Assembly (NCBI GenBank): GCA_027451455.1
Contig: DAIDJI010000008.1
Span: 1 to 23,283 of the forward strand
Direction of reading: 5' to 3'
Origin: Planctomycetales bacterium
Lineage (GTDB): Bacteria > Planctomycetota > Planctomycetia > Isosphaerales > Isosphaeraceae
DNA: 23,283 nucleotides
Numbering within the stretch: position 1 is the first letter of the stretch; each line of letters begins with the position of its first letter. Below the pieces are notes generated by a model. The model was not told where the DNA came from. It did no database searches and saw only the letters and a program-made list of their open reading frames with translations. Positions 8,990-16,487 of the stretch are shown here, piece after piece. A program made the translations under genes and the position numbers.

Positions 8990-9967
8990 CTAGCGCAAGG
9001 TTTCCTGCGCGATCACCTTGAAATCGTAGGAGTTCCCCGATGGGACGACCTGGAACCGTGTCTGGCGGACCTCGCTCGGCTGCCGGCCCCGATAAGCCAT
9101 CTCCAGCCGGGCCAGACGGTCCTCGACACCGGTCGGGTAAAATTGGAGGATCGGCGAGCTCTCGCCTACCTCGATCCCCGCCTTCTTCAGCAGGGCCAGG
9201 TCGGAAGCTTTCCGCCCCGCTCCCTGCCAGAGAAAGTACAGCCGGTTATCCCGCCGCCCGCTCGCGTATCGCTTGGTCGGCTGGTCTCGGGAAAAGTTGG
9301 AAACGTAGGTCAACTGATCGGCCCCGGTGACGACGGCCAGCTCGACTTTCAGGGCGTCGAGCTGCCGGGCATACTCTTCGGCCGACTGGCCGGGATTGTA
9401 GATGATGCTCCATCTCTGTTCGCGAGAGAAGCCGCCATCGCCGGGGCCGAAGCCAAGCCCCGGCCCTCCGGTGCCGAGCTTCGACGACTTTCGACCGGTC
9501 GCCACCGGTCCTCCGCTCGGCATCACGGCGCCGACGTCGACCTCGGCCATGTCCTGGCTGGCGTCCTGAAGGGCGTCGAGAAGCGAGGCCGGCGTCTGCT
9601 GGAGCGAGGGCTCCTCGAAATCGGTCGCTTCCTCGGTATTGTTCGAGGCAAACGCGGTCGCCTCGGCGCCGGTGACCTCGATCTTCTCGATCGAGCCGGA
9701 CGTTCCCTCGGGGCTCCCGCCGCCGCCACCGCCGATGTCGATGATCTGCAACGGGGGCGTCACTCGCGAGGCAAACGCCTGGTTGCTCAGGTAGATGAGC
9801 GTCAGCCAGCCGACCACGAGGAACGCCCCGAGGACGGTCGCCATCAGCATCGACGTGACCCGGTCGTAGGCCGACTCGCCCCGAACGCGGGCCTCGGCCG
9901 TCGTGGACGGCTCGGCCTTCGCCGGTTGGCGGGCTTCCGGGGCGGCTCGCGGATCGACCCGGCTCAT
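8990..9967 (-). CDS. single-pass membrane protein of unknown function
   Basis: I do not recognise this 325-residue protein. A charged N-terminal tail of 35-40 residues precedes one membrane helix at about 41-61 (LMATVLGAFLVVGWLTLIYL). Next come a poly-Gly linker (IGGGGGGS), an acidic region (NNTEEATDFEEPSLQQ), a Gly-rich stretch (GTGGPGLGFGPGDGG) and a folded C-terminal domain (EQRWSIIYNPGQSAEEYARQ to the end). The topology, one N-terminal anchor and a periplasmic domain, resembles ExbD/TolR in outline, but I see no ExbD motif and do not assign it. ATG 9967 overlaps the stop of the upstream gene as ATGA and is preceded by GGGGAGG. The start arrangement indicates coupled translation with the toroid/HEAT protein. 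Confidence 0.78.
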   Translation of the reverse strand: MSRVDPRAAPEARQPAKAEPSTTAEARVRGESAYDRVTSMLMATVLGAFLVVGWLTLIYLSNQAFASRVTPPLQIIDIGGGGGGSPEGTSGSIEKIEVTGAEATAFASNNTEEATDFEEPSLQQTPASLLDALQDASQDMAEVDVGAVMPSGGPVATGRKSSKLGTGGPGLGFGPGDGGFSREQRWSIIYNPGQSAEEYARQLDALKVELAVVTGADQLTYVSNFSRDQPTKRYASGRRDNRLYFLWQGAGRKASDLALLKKAGIEVGESSPILQFYPTGVEDRLARLEMAYRGRQPSEVRQTRFQVVPSGNSYDFKVIAQETLR

Positions 9968-11580
9968 GGCTGCGGCCTCCCCTCGGCGGACGGCCGGCGC
10001 TCGGCTTTCTCCTCATCAAGGTCGAGCGGCCGGATCGCGGTGAACCAGTCGTTCCATCGGGCCGCCGCCGCTTTTCGCTGCTCGGGCGTCGAGGGTGAGG
10101 GCGGTCCCAGGCCCTCGATCTTCCGGCTGATCATCTCCAGACCCAGCCGGGCCGAGTTCACCACGTCCTCGTCCGGGTCCTCGATCGCCTGGATCAGCGA
10201 GGGAACGACGTCCATATCACCGGTATGGGCGAGCGCCCAGGCGGCCACCCGGCGGATGCCCGGGTCGCGGTCGCCGAGCATCTTTCGGAACCGGGCCTTG
10301 TACGGTCGAAGGCTCGATGGACCCTCGCGATAATACCGATCGACCAGCCCGGCCGCGGCGGCGTCGGCCTGATCGGCACGCGGATCCTCGAGCACCGAGA
10401 GCATCCCCTCGATCGCCCCGTTCATCGGCCGGCTGACGACCCGGCCCCCCGCGATTGTCATCGAGGTCAGGTCCTTCGGCAATCCTCGACCGCCGAGCAG
10501 TGTCCCCGCCCCCAGCCGCTCGATCTGGATACGGCGGATGGTCTTCGCCGTCGATTTCGTGATGAAGAGGACGGCCCACGCCGTGTTCGGCTCGACCCCG
10601 TGGGCCGAGTTCCACGAGCCATCGGCCTGCTGGCTCGATCGGATGAAGGCGGCTCCCCGCTGATACCAGTCGAGCCGGCCGAGCGTCTGCCGGTCGGCCA
10701 GGGCTCCGATTCGCTCGATCCCGTAAAGCATGTAATACGGCGAGGCCCCCGAGAGCGGCGGGTTGGTCGTGAAATGAGCCGAGAGCCACGAGATCCCCCG
10801 TCGGCTCGCCTGCTCGAACTCGGCCTCCTTGATGCTCGGCTTGAAGTCGCTGCCGGACTCCGCGGTGAGCCGGATCAGGAGCGGGCTGACCTCCCGATGC
10901 GCCTGGCGATAGGGTTCGAGCTGGCGACGACAGATGAGCAGGCTACCGAGCGCCGCGGCGGTCATCGAGCAGGTCTCGCTGGCGTTGCCGCCCGACTCGT
11001 CGGGGTGGTAACACCATCCGCCGTCGCCCCTCTGGGTCGAGATCAGCCAAGAGGCCAGCCGCTCCCAGTTCGAGGGGTGGACCGCGACGCCGCAGTTCTC
11101 CGCTTCCCAGAGACCAAGAATCCCGTACTGGGTGATCGAGGTGTCGCCGTTGGTCCGGTTGCTGTAGTCCCACGTCCCGTTGGCGTTCTGGTTTGCGGTC
11201 AGATACGAGGCGATGAGCGCCAGGTAGCCGCGATTGGCGACCGGGTCCTCGGTGGCGAGGGCCATCGCGCAGGCGCCGGCCTCGTAGGTCCCCACTCCGC
11301 TCTGTCGCTCGGGGACGAATTCGCTGCTGGTGAACCGCGATCGGACCTTCGCCATGCAGGCGGCCACCCCGGGGTCGGTCGCCGGGACCTCGGCCTTGAG
11401 CATCGCCAGCGCCATCAGGGCCGACTCGCCGAGTCCCTGCGTCCCCGCGCGCGACCGCATGTACTGGATCGCCCGCTGAACGGCCGCGTCCTGATCGGCC
11501 CGTGCCGGGATGCCGAGGCCGGTCGCGAGGATTCCGCAGAGCAGGGCGATCGCGGCCCGCTTCTCGCTCTTCCCGATCAT
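9964..11580 (-). CDS. exported prenyltransferase/squalene-cyclase-like alpha/alpha-toroid protein with C-terminal HEAT repeats
   Basis: With ATG 11580 as start the product has 538 residues and a clear signal peptide (MIGKSEKRAAIALLCGILAT, cut near IPARA). The frame stays open to an ATG at 11670, but that start would put 30 extra residues before the leader and would run into the candidate promoter. The toroid half has repeated QW-like motifs (QNANGTWDYSN, QRGDGGWCYH, QQADGSWNS) with the alternating helices of the squalene-cyclase/prenyltransferase fold. I see no DxDD catalytic motif of terpene cyclases, so it is probably a non-catalytic relative, as is common in planctomycetes. The C-terminal 130 residues contain HEAT-type pairs (GDRDPGIRRVAAWALAHTGD, VVPSLIQAIEDPDEDVVNSA). 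It is first in the operon, so it is probably the most highly expressed member. Confidence 0.83.
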   Translation of the reverse strand: MIGKSEKRAAIALLCGILATGLGIPARADQDAAVQRAIQYMRSRAGTQGLGESALMALAMLKAEVPATDPGVAACMAKVRSRFTSSEFVPERQSGVGTYEAGACAMALATEDPVANRGYLALIASYLTANQNANGTWDYSNRTNGDTSITQYGILGLWEAENCGVAVHPSNWERLASWLISTQRGDGGWCYHPDESGGNASETCSMTAAALGSLLICRRQLEPYRQAHREVSPLLIRLTAESGSDFKPSIKEAEFEQASRRGISWLSAHFTTNPPLSGASPYYMLYGIERIGALADRQTLGRLDWYQRGAAFIRSSQQADGSWNSAHGVEPNTAWAVLFITKSTAKTIRRIQIERLGAGTLLGGRGLPKDLTSMTIAGGRVVSRPMNGAIEGMLSVLEDPRADQADAAAAGLVDRYYREGPSSLRPYKARFRKMLGDRDPGIRRVAAWALAHTGDMDVVPSLIQAIEDPDEDVVNSARLGLEMISRKIEGLGPPSPSTPEQRKAAAARWNDWFTAIRPLDLDEEKAERRPSAEGRPQP

Positions 11581-11926
11581 CGTCGTGAAGCCCCGTATAC
11601 CCGGTCGTACGGCCGACGCGCGACGCACCGTAGTCCCCTCATTCCCTCGTCCCTTAACGATTGTAGCCACGCGGACCGGAATTGCGAACGGAATGCGGCT
11701 GGATTGTGGCGGGGTCGCGTGTTACAAACAAGGGTCGAGCGGCCCGCGGGTGGGTCGCGGCCTACACGACCAGACTGTACCGCAGGGGGCCGGACCTCTC
11801 CTCTCCGCCGGCCTCCGATCGCGTGTCAGCCCGTCCGGCGGCGCGCGCCTGCGGGTCGGCCCGATCCGTCTCCACCGGCGCGGGCCCGGTCTTCACGCTC
11901 ACCCTGCCCATTGGGCTGGGGGCTCT
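11581..11926. other. 346-bp divergent intergenic region between two operons
   Basis: This gap separates the minus-strand toroid operon from the plus-strand ATP-grasp operon. It holds one fair minus-strand promoter candidate (11660-11688). I see no convincing plus-strand -35/-10 pair and no gene. It is rich in CG-dense short inverted repeats (for example around 11830-11890), which are expected at this base composition. Confidence 0.5.
11660..11688 (-). promoter_or_regulatory. candidate sigma-70-type promoter of the five-gene operon
   Basis: Read on the minus strand, TTCGCA (11688-11683; 4 of 6 to consensus) is followed after 17 bp by TACAAT (11665-11660; 5 of 6). Transcription would start near 11653, about 70 nt before ATG 11580. 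This is a visual match only. Confidence 0.4.
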
Positions 11927-13399
11927 ATGCTAGCGCCCCATGTTTCCGAAGACGCCGCTCTGTTCGGGCGATATCGCCTGGCCGCCTACGACGAGATGTT
12001 CGATCCACACGGTCGACCACGGTCGCACTATCGCGCCCTCCACGAGCGGCTCGTCCGGCTCGGCCCCGAGGAACTCGACCGACGGCATCGCCTCGCCGAC
12101 CTCTCGATGCGGCAGCAGGGGATCACGTTCACGGTCTACGGCCGCCATCAGGGTGTCGAACGCATCATCCCGTTCGACCCGATCCCTCGCCTCGTTGACG
12201 CCGACGAGTGGTTGACCATCGAGCGCGGGCTCCAGCAGCGAGTCCGGGCCCTGAACCTCTTCATCCGTGATGTCTATCACGACCGGAAAATCCTTCGCGA
12301 CCGCGTCGTCCCGCCCGATCTGGTCTTCGGCGCCTCGGGCTACCGGCGCGAGTGTGTCGGGCTTCGGGTCCCGCGTGACGTCTACATGCACGTCTCCGGG
12401 ATCGACCTGATCCGGGGCGAGGACGGCCGCTTCCTCGTCCTGGAGGACAACTGCCGCACCCCCTCGGGCGTCAGCTATGTCCTCAAGAACCGGCAGGTGA
12501 TGAAGCAGGTCTTCCCGGCCCTCTTTGAGCAGCATAACGTTCGCCCGGTCGACGACTACACCGACGGCCTCCTGGCGATGCTCCGATGGATCGCCCCGCC
12601 AGGATGCGACGACCCGGCCATCGTCGTCCTGACGCCAGGCGTCCACAACTCGGCTTATTACGAACACAGCTTCCTCGCCCGGCAGATGGGCGTCGAACTG
12701 GTCGAGGGGCGCGACCTGGTCCTCGACCGCGGCCAGGTCTTCCGGCGGACGACCCGGGGCCTTCAGCGGGTCGACGTGATCTACCGACGGATCGACGACG
12801 ACTTCCTCGACCCACTCACGTTCCGAACCGACAGCCTCCTGGGCGTCCCGGGGCTGATCGCCGCCTATCACGCCGGGAACATCGGACTCGCCAATGCCCT
12901 CGGTACCGGCGTGGCTGACGACAAGGGAATTTATCCGTTCGTCCCGGATATCATCCAGTACTACCTCGGCGAGGAGCCGATCCTGGCGAATGTCGAGACC
13001 TTCCGTCCCCTGGTCCCCTCGCATCGACAGCACATTCTGGCGAACCTCGAGAGCCTGGTCGTCAAGGCGGTCGACGCCTCCGGCGGGTACGGGATGCTGA
13101 TCGGGCCAGCCTCCACCCGCGAGCAGCGCGAGGAATTCGCCCGCAAGATCGAGCAGAACCCGCGCGGCTACATCGCGCAGCCGACCATCCAGCTTAGCCG
13201 GCATCCCACCTTCATCGACGGACACCTCGACGGCCGCCACGTCGACCTCCGCCCGTTCGTCCTCTACGGCGAGGAAATCCACGTGCTCCCCGGCGGTCTG
13301 ACCCGCGTGGCTCTCCCCGAGGGAAGCCTCGTCGTCAACAGCTCTCAGGGGGGCGGGACAAAGGATACCTGGGTCCTGAGAGGCGCTGAGCATGCTTAG
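11927..13399 (+). CDS. circularly permuted ATP-grasp protein (DUF404/DUF407-type peptide ligase)
   Basis: This 490-residue protein shows the landmark motifs of the circularly permuted ATP-grasp family: VLEDNCRTPSGVSYVLKNR at 171-189, GNIGLANALGTGVADDKG at 317-334, YYLGEEPILANVETF at 345-359, VVKAVDASGGYGM at 378-390 (nucleotide-binding Lys and Gly-rich loop) and HVDLRPFVLYG at 438-448. Length is normal for the family. It is predicted to form amide bonds using ATP, perhaps building or adding short peptides; the substrates are unknown. ATG 11927 is in frame, has GGGGG a few bases upstream, and gives the usual N-terminus (FGRYRLAAYDEMFDPHG); the frame is open well upstream but without family sequence. 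The stop overlaps the alpha-E gene by 8 bp, so the two are probably co-translated. Confidence 0.93.
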   Translation: MLAPHVSEDAALFGRYRLAAYDEMFDPHGRPRSHYRALHERLVRLGPEELDRRHRLADLSMRQQGITFTVYGRHQGVERIIPFDPIPRLVDADEWLTIERGLQQRVRALNLFIRDVYHDRKILRDRVVPPDLVFGASGYRRECVGLRVPRDVYMHVSGIDLIRGEDGRFLVLEDNCRTPSGVSYVLKNRQVMKQVFPALFEQHNVRPVDDYTDGLLAMLRWIAPPGCDDPAIVVLTPGVHNSAYYEHSFLARQMGVELVEGRDLVLDRGQVFRRTTRGLQRVDVIYRRIDDDFLDPLTFRTDSLLGVPGLIAAYHAGNIGLANALGTGVADDKGIYPFVPDIIQYYLGEEPILANVETFRPLVPSHRQHILANLESLVVKAVDASGGYGMLIGPASTREQREEFARKIEQNPRGYIAQPTIQLSRHPTFIDGHLDGRHVDLRPFVLYGEEIHVLPGGLTRVALPEGSLVVNSSQGGGTKDTWVLRGAEHA

Positions 13400-14354
13400 C
13401 CGGGTCGCAGAGAGCCTCTTCTGGACCAGCCGATACATCGAGCGCGCCGAAAACGTCGCCCGACTGCTCGACATCGGCCTCAACCTGGAACTTGACGCCG
13501 GCGTCCAGGCCGGCCCCGGCGACTCCTCGCCCGTTGAACTGGCCCTGAGCATCCTCGCCTCGCGCGAGTCCTTCCAGGCCGGACGCCCAGGCGCCGACCG
13601 GACAGCCGTCCTCGAGTTTCTCACGTTCGACCGCCGAAGCCCGCAATCGATCCTCGGCATGATCTCCCGGGCCCGAGAAAACGCCCGAAGCACCCAGGAA
13701 GTGATCGGCGTCGACGTCTGGCGGCAAATCAACCGCCTGTACCTTTACCTGGGCAGCCAGCGAGCCCGACGACGCTTCGTCGCCAGCCCCTCGGGCTTTT
13801 ACACGACGATCAAGGAGTCGTGCATCCTCTTCGAGGGCCTGATCCAGAACACACTCCCGAGAGACGAGGTCTACCACTTCCTCCAACTGGGTCGCTATCT
13901 CGAACGGGTGGACATCATGGGGCGGATCCTCCACGCGAGGTGCCAGGCCACCAGCGTGCCCGCCGACCCCGCCTCCGGCGAGACCGGGCTGGATCTCGTC
14001 CGATGGACGGGCCTTCTCCGCAGTTGCTCCGCCTACGGTGCCTACCTCCGATCCGAGCGCGACCGGATCGAGCCGGTCGGCGTGATCCGGTTCCTGGTCC
14101 TCGATCCCGACTTCCCCCGCGCCATCCGGTTCTGTGTCGCCCGATGCCGCGAATCGCTCAAGGAGATCGTCGGAGGCGACGACGACGAGGTCGCCAGCTC
14201 GGCCGAACGCCTCCTCGGACGCCTCGAAAGCGAACTCCGCTACATCGACGTCGCCGAAATCTTCGACCGCGGCCTCCTCCCGTTCCTCGACGGCATCCAG
14301 ACCACCTGTCAACGCGTCGGCGAGGAGATCCATCGCACCTTTTTCCTGGTCTGA
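13392..14354 (+). CDS. alpha-E domain protein (DUF403)
   Basis: This 320-residue, mostly helical protein starts MLSRVAESLFWTSRYIERAE, the hallmark opening of the alpha-E family, and has the usual family length. Other typical segments are FYTTIKESCILFEGLIQNT and FLQLGRYLERVDIMGRIL. The ATG lies inside the last codons of the ATP-grasp gene (8-bp overlap). Its biochemical role is not established; in many bacteria it is encoded between the permuted ATP-grasp protein and a transglutaminase-like protease and is thought to be a partner in that peptide-modifying system. Family assignment is firm; function is inference from context. Confidence 0.93.
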   Translation: MLSRVAESLFWTSRYIERAENVARLLDIGLNLELDAGVQAGPGDSSPVELALSILASRESFQAGRPGADRTAVLEFLTFDRRSPQSILGMISRARENARSTQEVIGVDVWRQINRLYLYLGSQRARRRFVASPSGFYTTIKESCILFEGLIQNTLPRDEVYHFLQLGRYLERVDIMGRILHARCQATSVPADPASGETGLDLVRWTGLLRSCSAYGAYLRSERDRIEPVGVIRFLVLDPDFPRAIRFCVARCRESLKEIVGGDDDEVASSAERLLGRLESELRYIDVAEIFDRGLLPFLDGIQTTCQRVGEEIHRTFFLV

Positions 14355-14384
14355 GCCAGCCTGGCCCTTACCCCGGGCCACTGA

Positions 14385-14569
14385 GATTCCCGATTCCGAA
14401 TTCCAGATTCCCGAAAGCGATCTATCGTAAAGCAAGGTTGAAAGAAAATTTGTTCATTCAGTGTGGCGCCTATTCTTTCAAAATTCGTCGAATCTCGAAT
14501 CTTGGATTTGCCTGCATTCTCTGGTTTTCTGGAATCTGGAATTTGAAATAAGGAATCCCGAATCCGAAA
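14385..14569. repeat. GAATC-rich imperfect inverted repeat, AT-rich
   Basis: The 253-bp gap 14355-14607 contains no gene. A left arm (14385-14415) and a right arm (14531-14569) share an exact 13-bp inverted match, GGAATCTGGAATT at 14531-14543 against its complement at 14399-14411. Related ATTCCCGATTCCG/CGGAATCGGGAAT-like copies flank the match. The 115-bp interior is markedly AT-richer than the neighbouring genes and has another GAATCTCGAATCTTGG segment. It could fold into a long stem or be a relic of a dispersed repeat. Confidence 0.6.
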
Positions 14570-14607
14570 ACACGACTTCCTCCATCCCTCACCATCGAGC
14601 CGAAACC

Positions 14608-15615
14608 ATGCTCCTCCGCGTCCAGCACGAGACCCGGTTGTCCTACACGGAACCTGTTTCCGAGACGGTGTTCGAGGTCCGGATGTCGCCGCCTTCGGAC
14701 GAGGACCAGACGAACCTCGGCTACCACCTGAGCACGTCGCCTCCTGCGCCCGTGACGGTCTATCGTGATGGTTTTGGCAACCGGGTCGACCTCTTCAACA
14801 TCCTGACATCCTATCGCGAGTTGCTCATTCGATCGTCATCGATCGTCCGGACGCATCGGGCGGCTGAGGCGTCGCGGAAGCGGCTCATCGAGACGCGGTT
14901 CCTGCCCGAGAGCGACGCCTTCCGGGGCGCCTCGACGATCGAGTATCTCCAGCAGAGTCCGCTGGTGAAGCACGGGCCCGAGGTGGATTCCTTCCTCGAT
15001 TCTCTGCCGTCGCCGGAGGGCTCGGTTGCCGAGGTCTCCCTCCGGCTGATGGAGGCGGTGCGCCTCCGTCTGATCTATGAGAAGACGGTGACGACGGCGA
15101 GAACGCCGGTGGCCGAGGCGCTCCGGCTCGGACGGGGAGTCTGCCAGGATTTCGCTCACCTCTTCCTGGCCGCTGCGCGGGGGATTGGGCTCCCGTCCCG
15201 GTACGTGAGTGGATACGTCCACCAGCCGGGCGAGCTGGCGACCCACGCCTGGTGCCAGGTCTGGGACGGCCGGGGCGGTTGGATTGACCTCGACCCGACC
15301 CACGGCATGTTCCCCGCCGACGATTACGTCAAGATCGGGATCGGCCGGGACTACTCCGACGTCCCGCCGAACCGGGGCGTCTGGAAGGGCCGAGGCCAGG
15401 AGTCGATCGCGGTCAGCGTGAAGGTCGAGGCGATTGAGCGCGTTCCGCCCGACTGGGGCGAGTGGTCGACCACCCAGTCTCCCTGGTCCTCGGGTGCCTG
15501 GCTCCAGTCGCAACGACAGGGACGAAAGGGGAAGGCGGCCCAGCCCTCCTCCTACCGCCAGCAACAGGGCCAGCAACAGCAAGAGCCGGTCATCCGTTTC
15601 CGGCCGGAGGCTTGA
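14608..15615 (+). CDS. transglutaminase-like cysteine protease
   Basis: The product has 335 residues from ATG 14608. The frame extends upstream to 14461, but only through the repeat element. The N-terminal MLLRVQHETRLSYTEPVSET is the beta-sandwich typical of the bacterial transglutaminase N-domain. The papain-like core has the triad Cys179 (GRGVCQDFAHLFLAAARG), His213 (THAWCQVW) and Asp228 (WIDLDPTHG). The Gln-rich C-terminus (QQQGQQQQEP) is low complexity. In related clusters this enzyme accompanies the permuted ATP-grasp and alpha-E proteins and probably acts as a peptidase or amidase on their product; the substrate is unknown. No membrane segment or signal peptide is seen. The last 26 bp overlap the end of the convergent DUF1080 gene. 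Confidence 0.92.
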   Translation: MLLRVQHETRLSYTEPVSETVFEVRMSPPSDEDQTNLGYHLSTSPPAPVTVYRDGFGNRVDLFNILTSYRELLIRSSSIVRTHRAAEASRKRLIETRFLPESDAFRGASTIEYLQQSPLVKHGPEVDSFLDSLPSPEGSVAEVSLRLMEAVRLRLIYEKTVTTARTPVAEALRLGRGVCQDFAHLFLAAARGIGLPSRYVSGYVHQPGELATHAWCQVWDGRGGWIDLDPTHGMFPADDYVKIGIGRDYSDVPPNRGVWKGRGQESIAVSVKVEAIERVPPDWGEWSTTQSPWSSGAWLQSQRQGRKGKAAQPSSYRQQQGQQQQEPVIRFRPEA

Positions 15616-16333
15616 TCGGCCGGACCCGGACGTTCCGGAAGGCGACCGGCCCGTGATCGCCCTGCAAGAAGAGGGGGCCCTCGGCCACTTCCTTGTCGTG
15701 CCAGGCGTGACCGGTCGGTGTCTTCAGCGGCACGTTTTCATGGATGAGTTGCCCGTTGAGCACCGCCCGGACGAGCCGGGCGTCCTCGGTCTTCTTTCCG
15801 GACGCGTCGAATCGAGGGGCCTGAAAAACGGCGTCGAGCGTCTGCCACTCGCCGGGTGGTCGGGCGGCGTTCACGCGCGGGGCAATCCCCTCGTCGAGAT
15901 ATCGATAGCGGGGGAGGAGTTCGGCCCTCGGGTAAACCCCGCCGCAATGCTTGCCGGTCGGCTGGGCGACACCATAACTATCGAGGATCTGGATTTCATA
16001 GAGCCCCTGGAACTTCACGCCCGAGTTCGACCCCTTCGGCACCAGGAATTCGAGATGAAGCTCGATGTCGCCGAATCGCTCGCGGGTGACAAGGTTCCGG
16101 GCCCGGCCGACCCGCCCGGTGACCAAGACTCCACGTCCCTCGACCGGGACGAGTTTCTTCGGGTTCGACGGGTCGATCCGGGCGTCTCCGGCCTCTGACC
16201 AGCCGGCGGCCGGGGCACGCCAGGCTTCGAAGGGCTTTTCTCCGGTGAGTGCGATCCAGCCGTCCTCGTCGGCGGCGAGACTCGGAGCGCCCAGCTCGAG
16301 TGCGGCGGCAAGGGCCATCAGGAACCGCTTCAT
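15590..16333 (-). CDS. exported DUF1080 protein (3-keto-disaccharide hydrolase-like domain)
   Basis: This 247-residue protein has a short signal peptide (MKRFLMALAAALELGAPSLA) followed by one DUF1080 domain: an opening WIALTGEKPFEAWRAP, then IELHLEFLVPKGSNSGVKFQ, YEIQILDSYGV and a final FRNVRVRPI. The domain is a concanavalin-like beta-sandwich, very abundant in planctomycetes and now often annotated as a 3-keto-glycoside hydrolase. The substrate here is unknown. ATG 16333 has GGGGAGAG eight bases upstream. It is divergent from the lyase-like gene, and its 3' end overlaps the transglutaminase gene. Confidence 0.9.
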   Translation of the reverse strand: MKRFLMALAAALELGAPSLAADEDGWIALTGEKPFEAWRAPAAGWSEAGDARIDPSNPKKLVPVEGRGVLVTGRVGRARNLVTRERFGDIELHLEFLVPKGSNSGVKFQGLYEIQILDSYGVAQPTGKHCGGVYPRAELLPRYRYLDEGIAPRVNAARPPGEWQTLDAVFQAPRFDASGKKTEDARLVRAVLNGQLIHENVPLKTPTGHAWHDKEVAEGPLFLQGDHGPVAFRNVRVRPIKPPAGNG

Positions 16334-16487
16334 CAGAATTCTCTCCCCGGTGCGGATTCAGACGGGATCTTCCGACTCTGATGGTAAGAAGCGCAGGGTT
16401 TCGGGGCAACGAGGCAGAGGCGATTTGCTCCGAGGCCCGCCATCGCGTAAGCTGAATTCTCTCTCGAACACCCACCGGAGTGACAAC
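16334..16487. other. 154-bp divergent promoter region
   Basis: This gap lies between the divergent DUF1080 and lyase-like genes and must hold both promoters. The decamer GAATTCTCTC occurs twice in direct orientation (16336-16345 and 16454-16463). The first copy covers the ribosome-binding stretch of the DUF1080 gene on the other strand. No strong -35/-10 pair is visible. Confidence 0.45.

Noticed and set aside
8990..9967. Assignment as ExbD/TolR
   Set aside because: Only the single N-terminal membrane anchor is shared; length is about twice that of ExbD, and no ExbD motif or ExbB partner is visible.
3623..10333. A 2236-codon open frame on the plus strand
   Set aside because: It lies antisense to the solute-binding, FHA-propeller and membrane-protein genes, whose translations carry recognisable domains. 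The frame itself gives Arg/Pro/Asp-rich sequence without motifs, as expected for the complement of GC-rich codons.
10225..12198. A 657-codon plus-strand frame crossing the toroid gene and the divergent spacer
   Set aside because: It is antisense to the toroid/HEAT gene and then out of frame with the ATP-grasp gene; composition is Arg/Pro-rich with no family signature.
11930..13732. A 600-codon minus-strand frame opposite the ATP-grasp gene
   Set aside because: The plus-strand frame has all family motifs of the permuted ATP-grasp protein; this one is its shadow.
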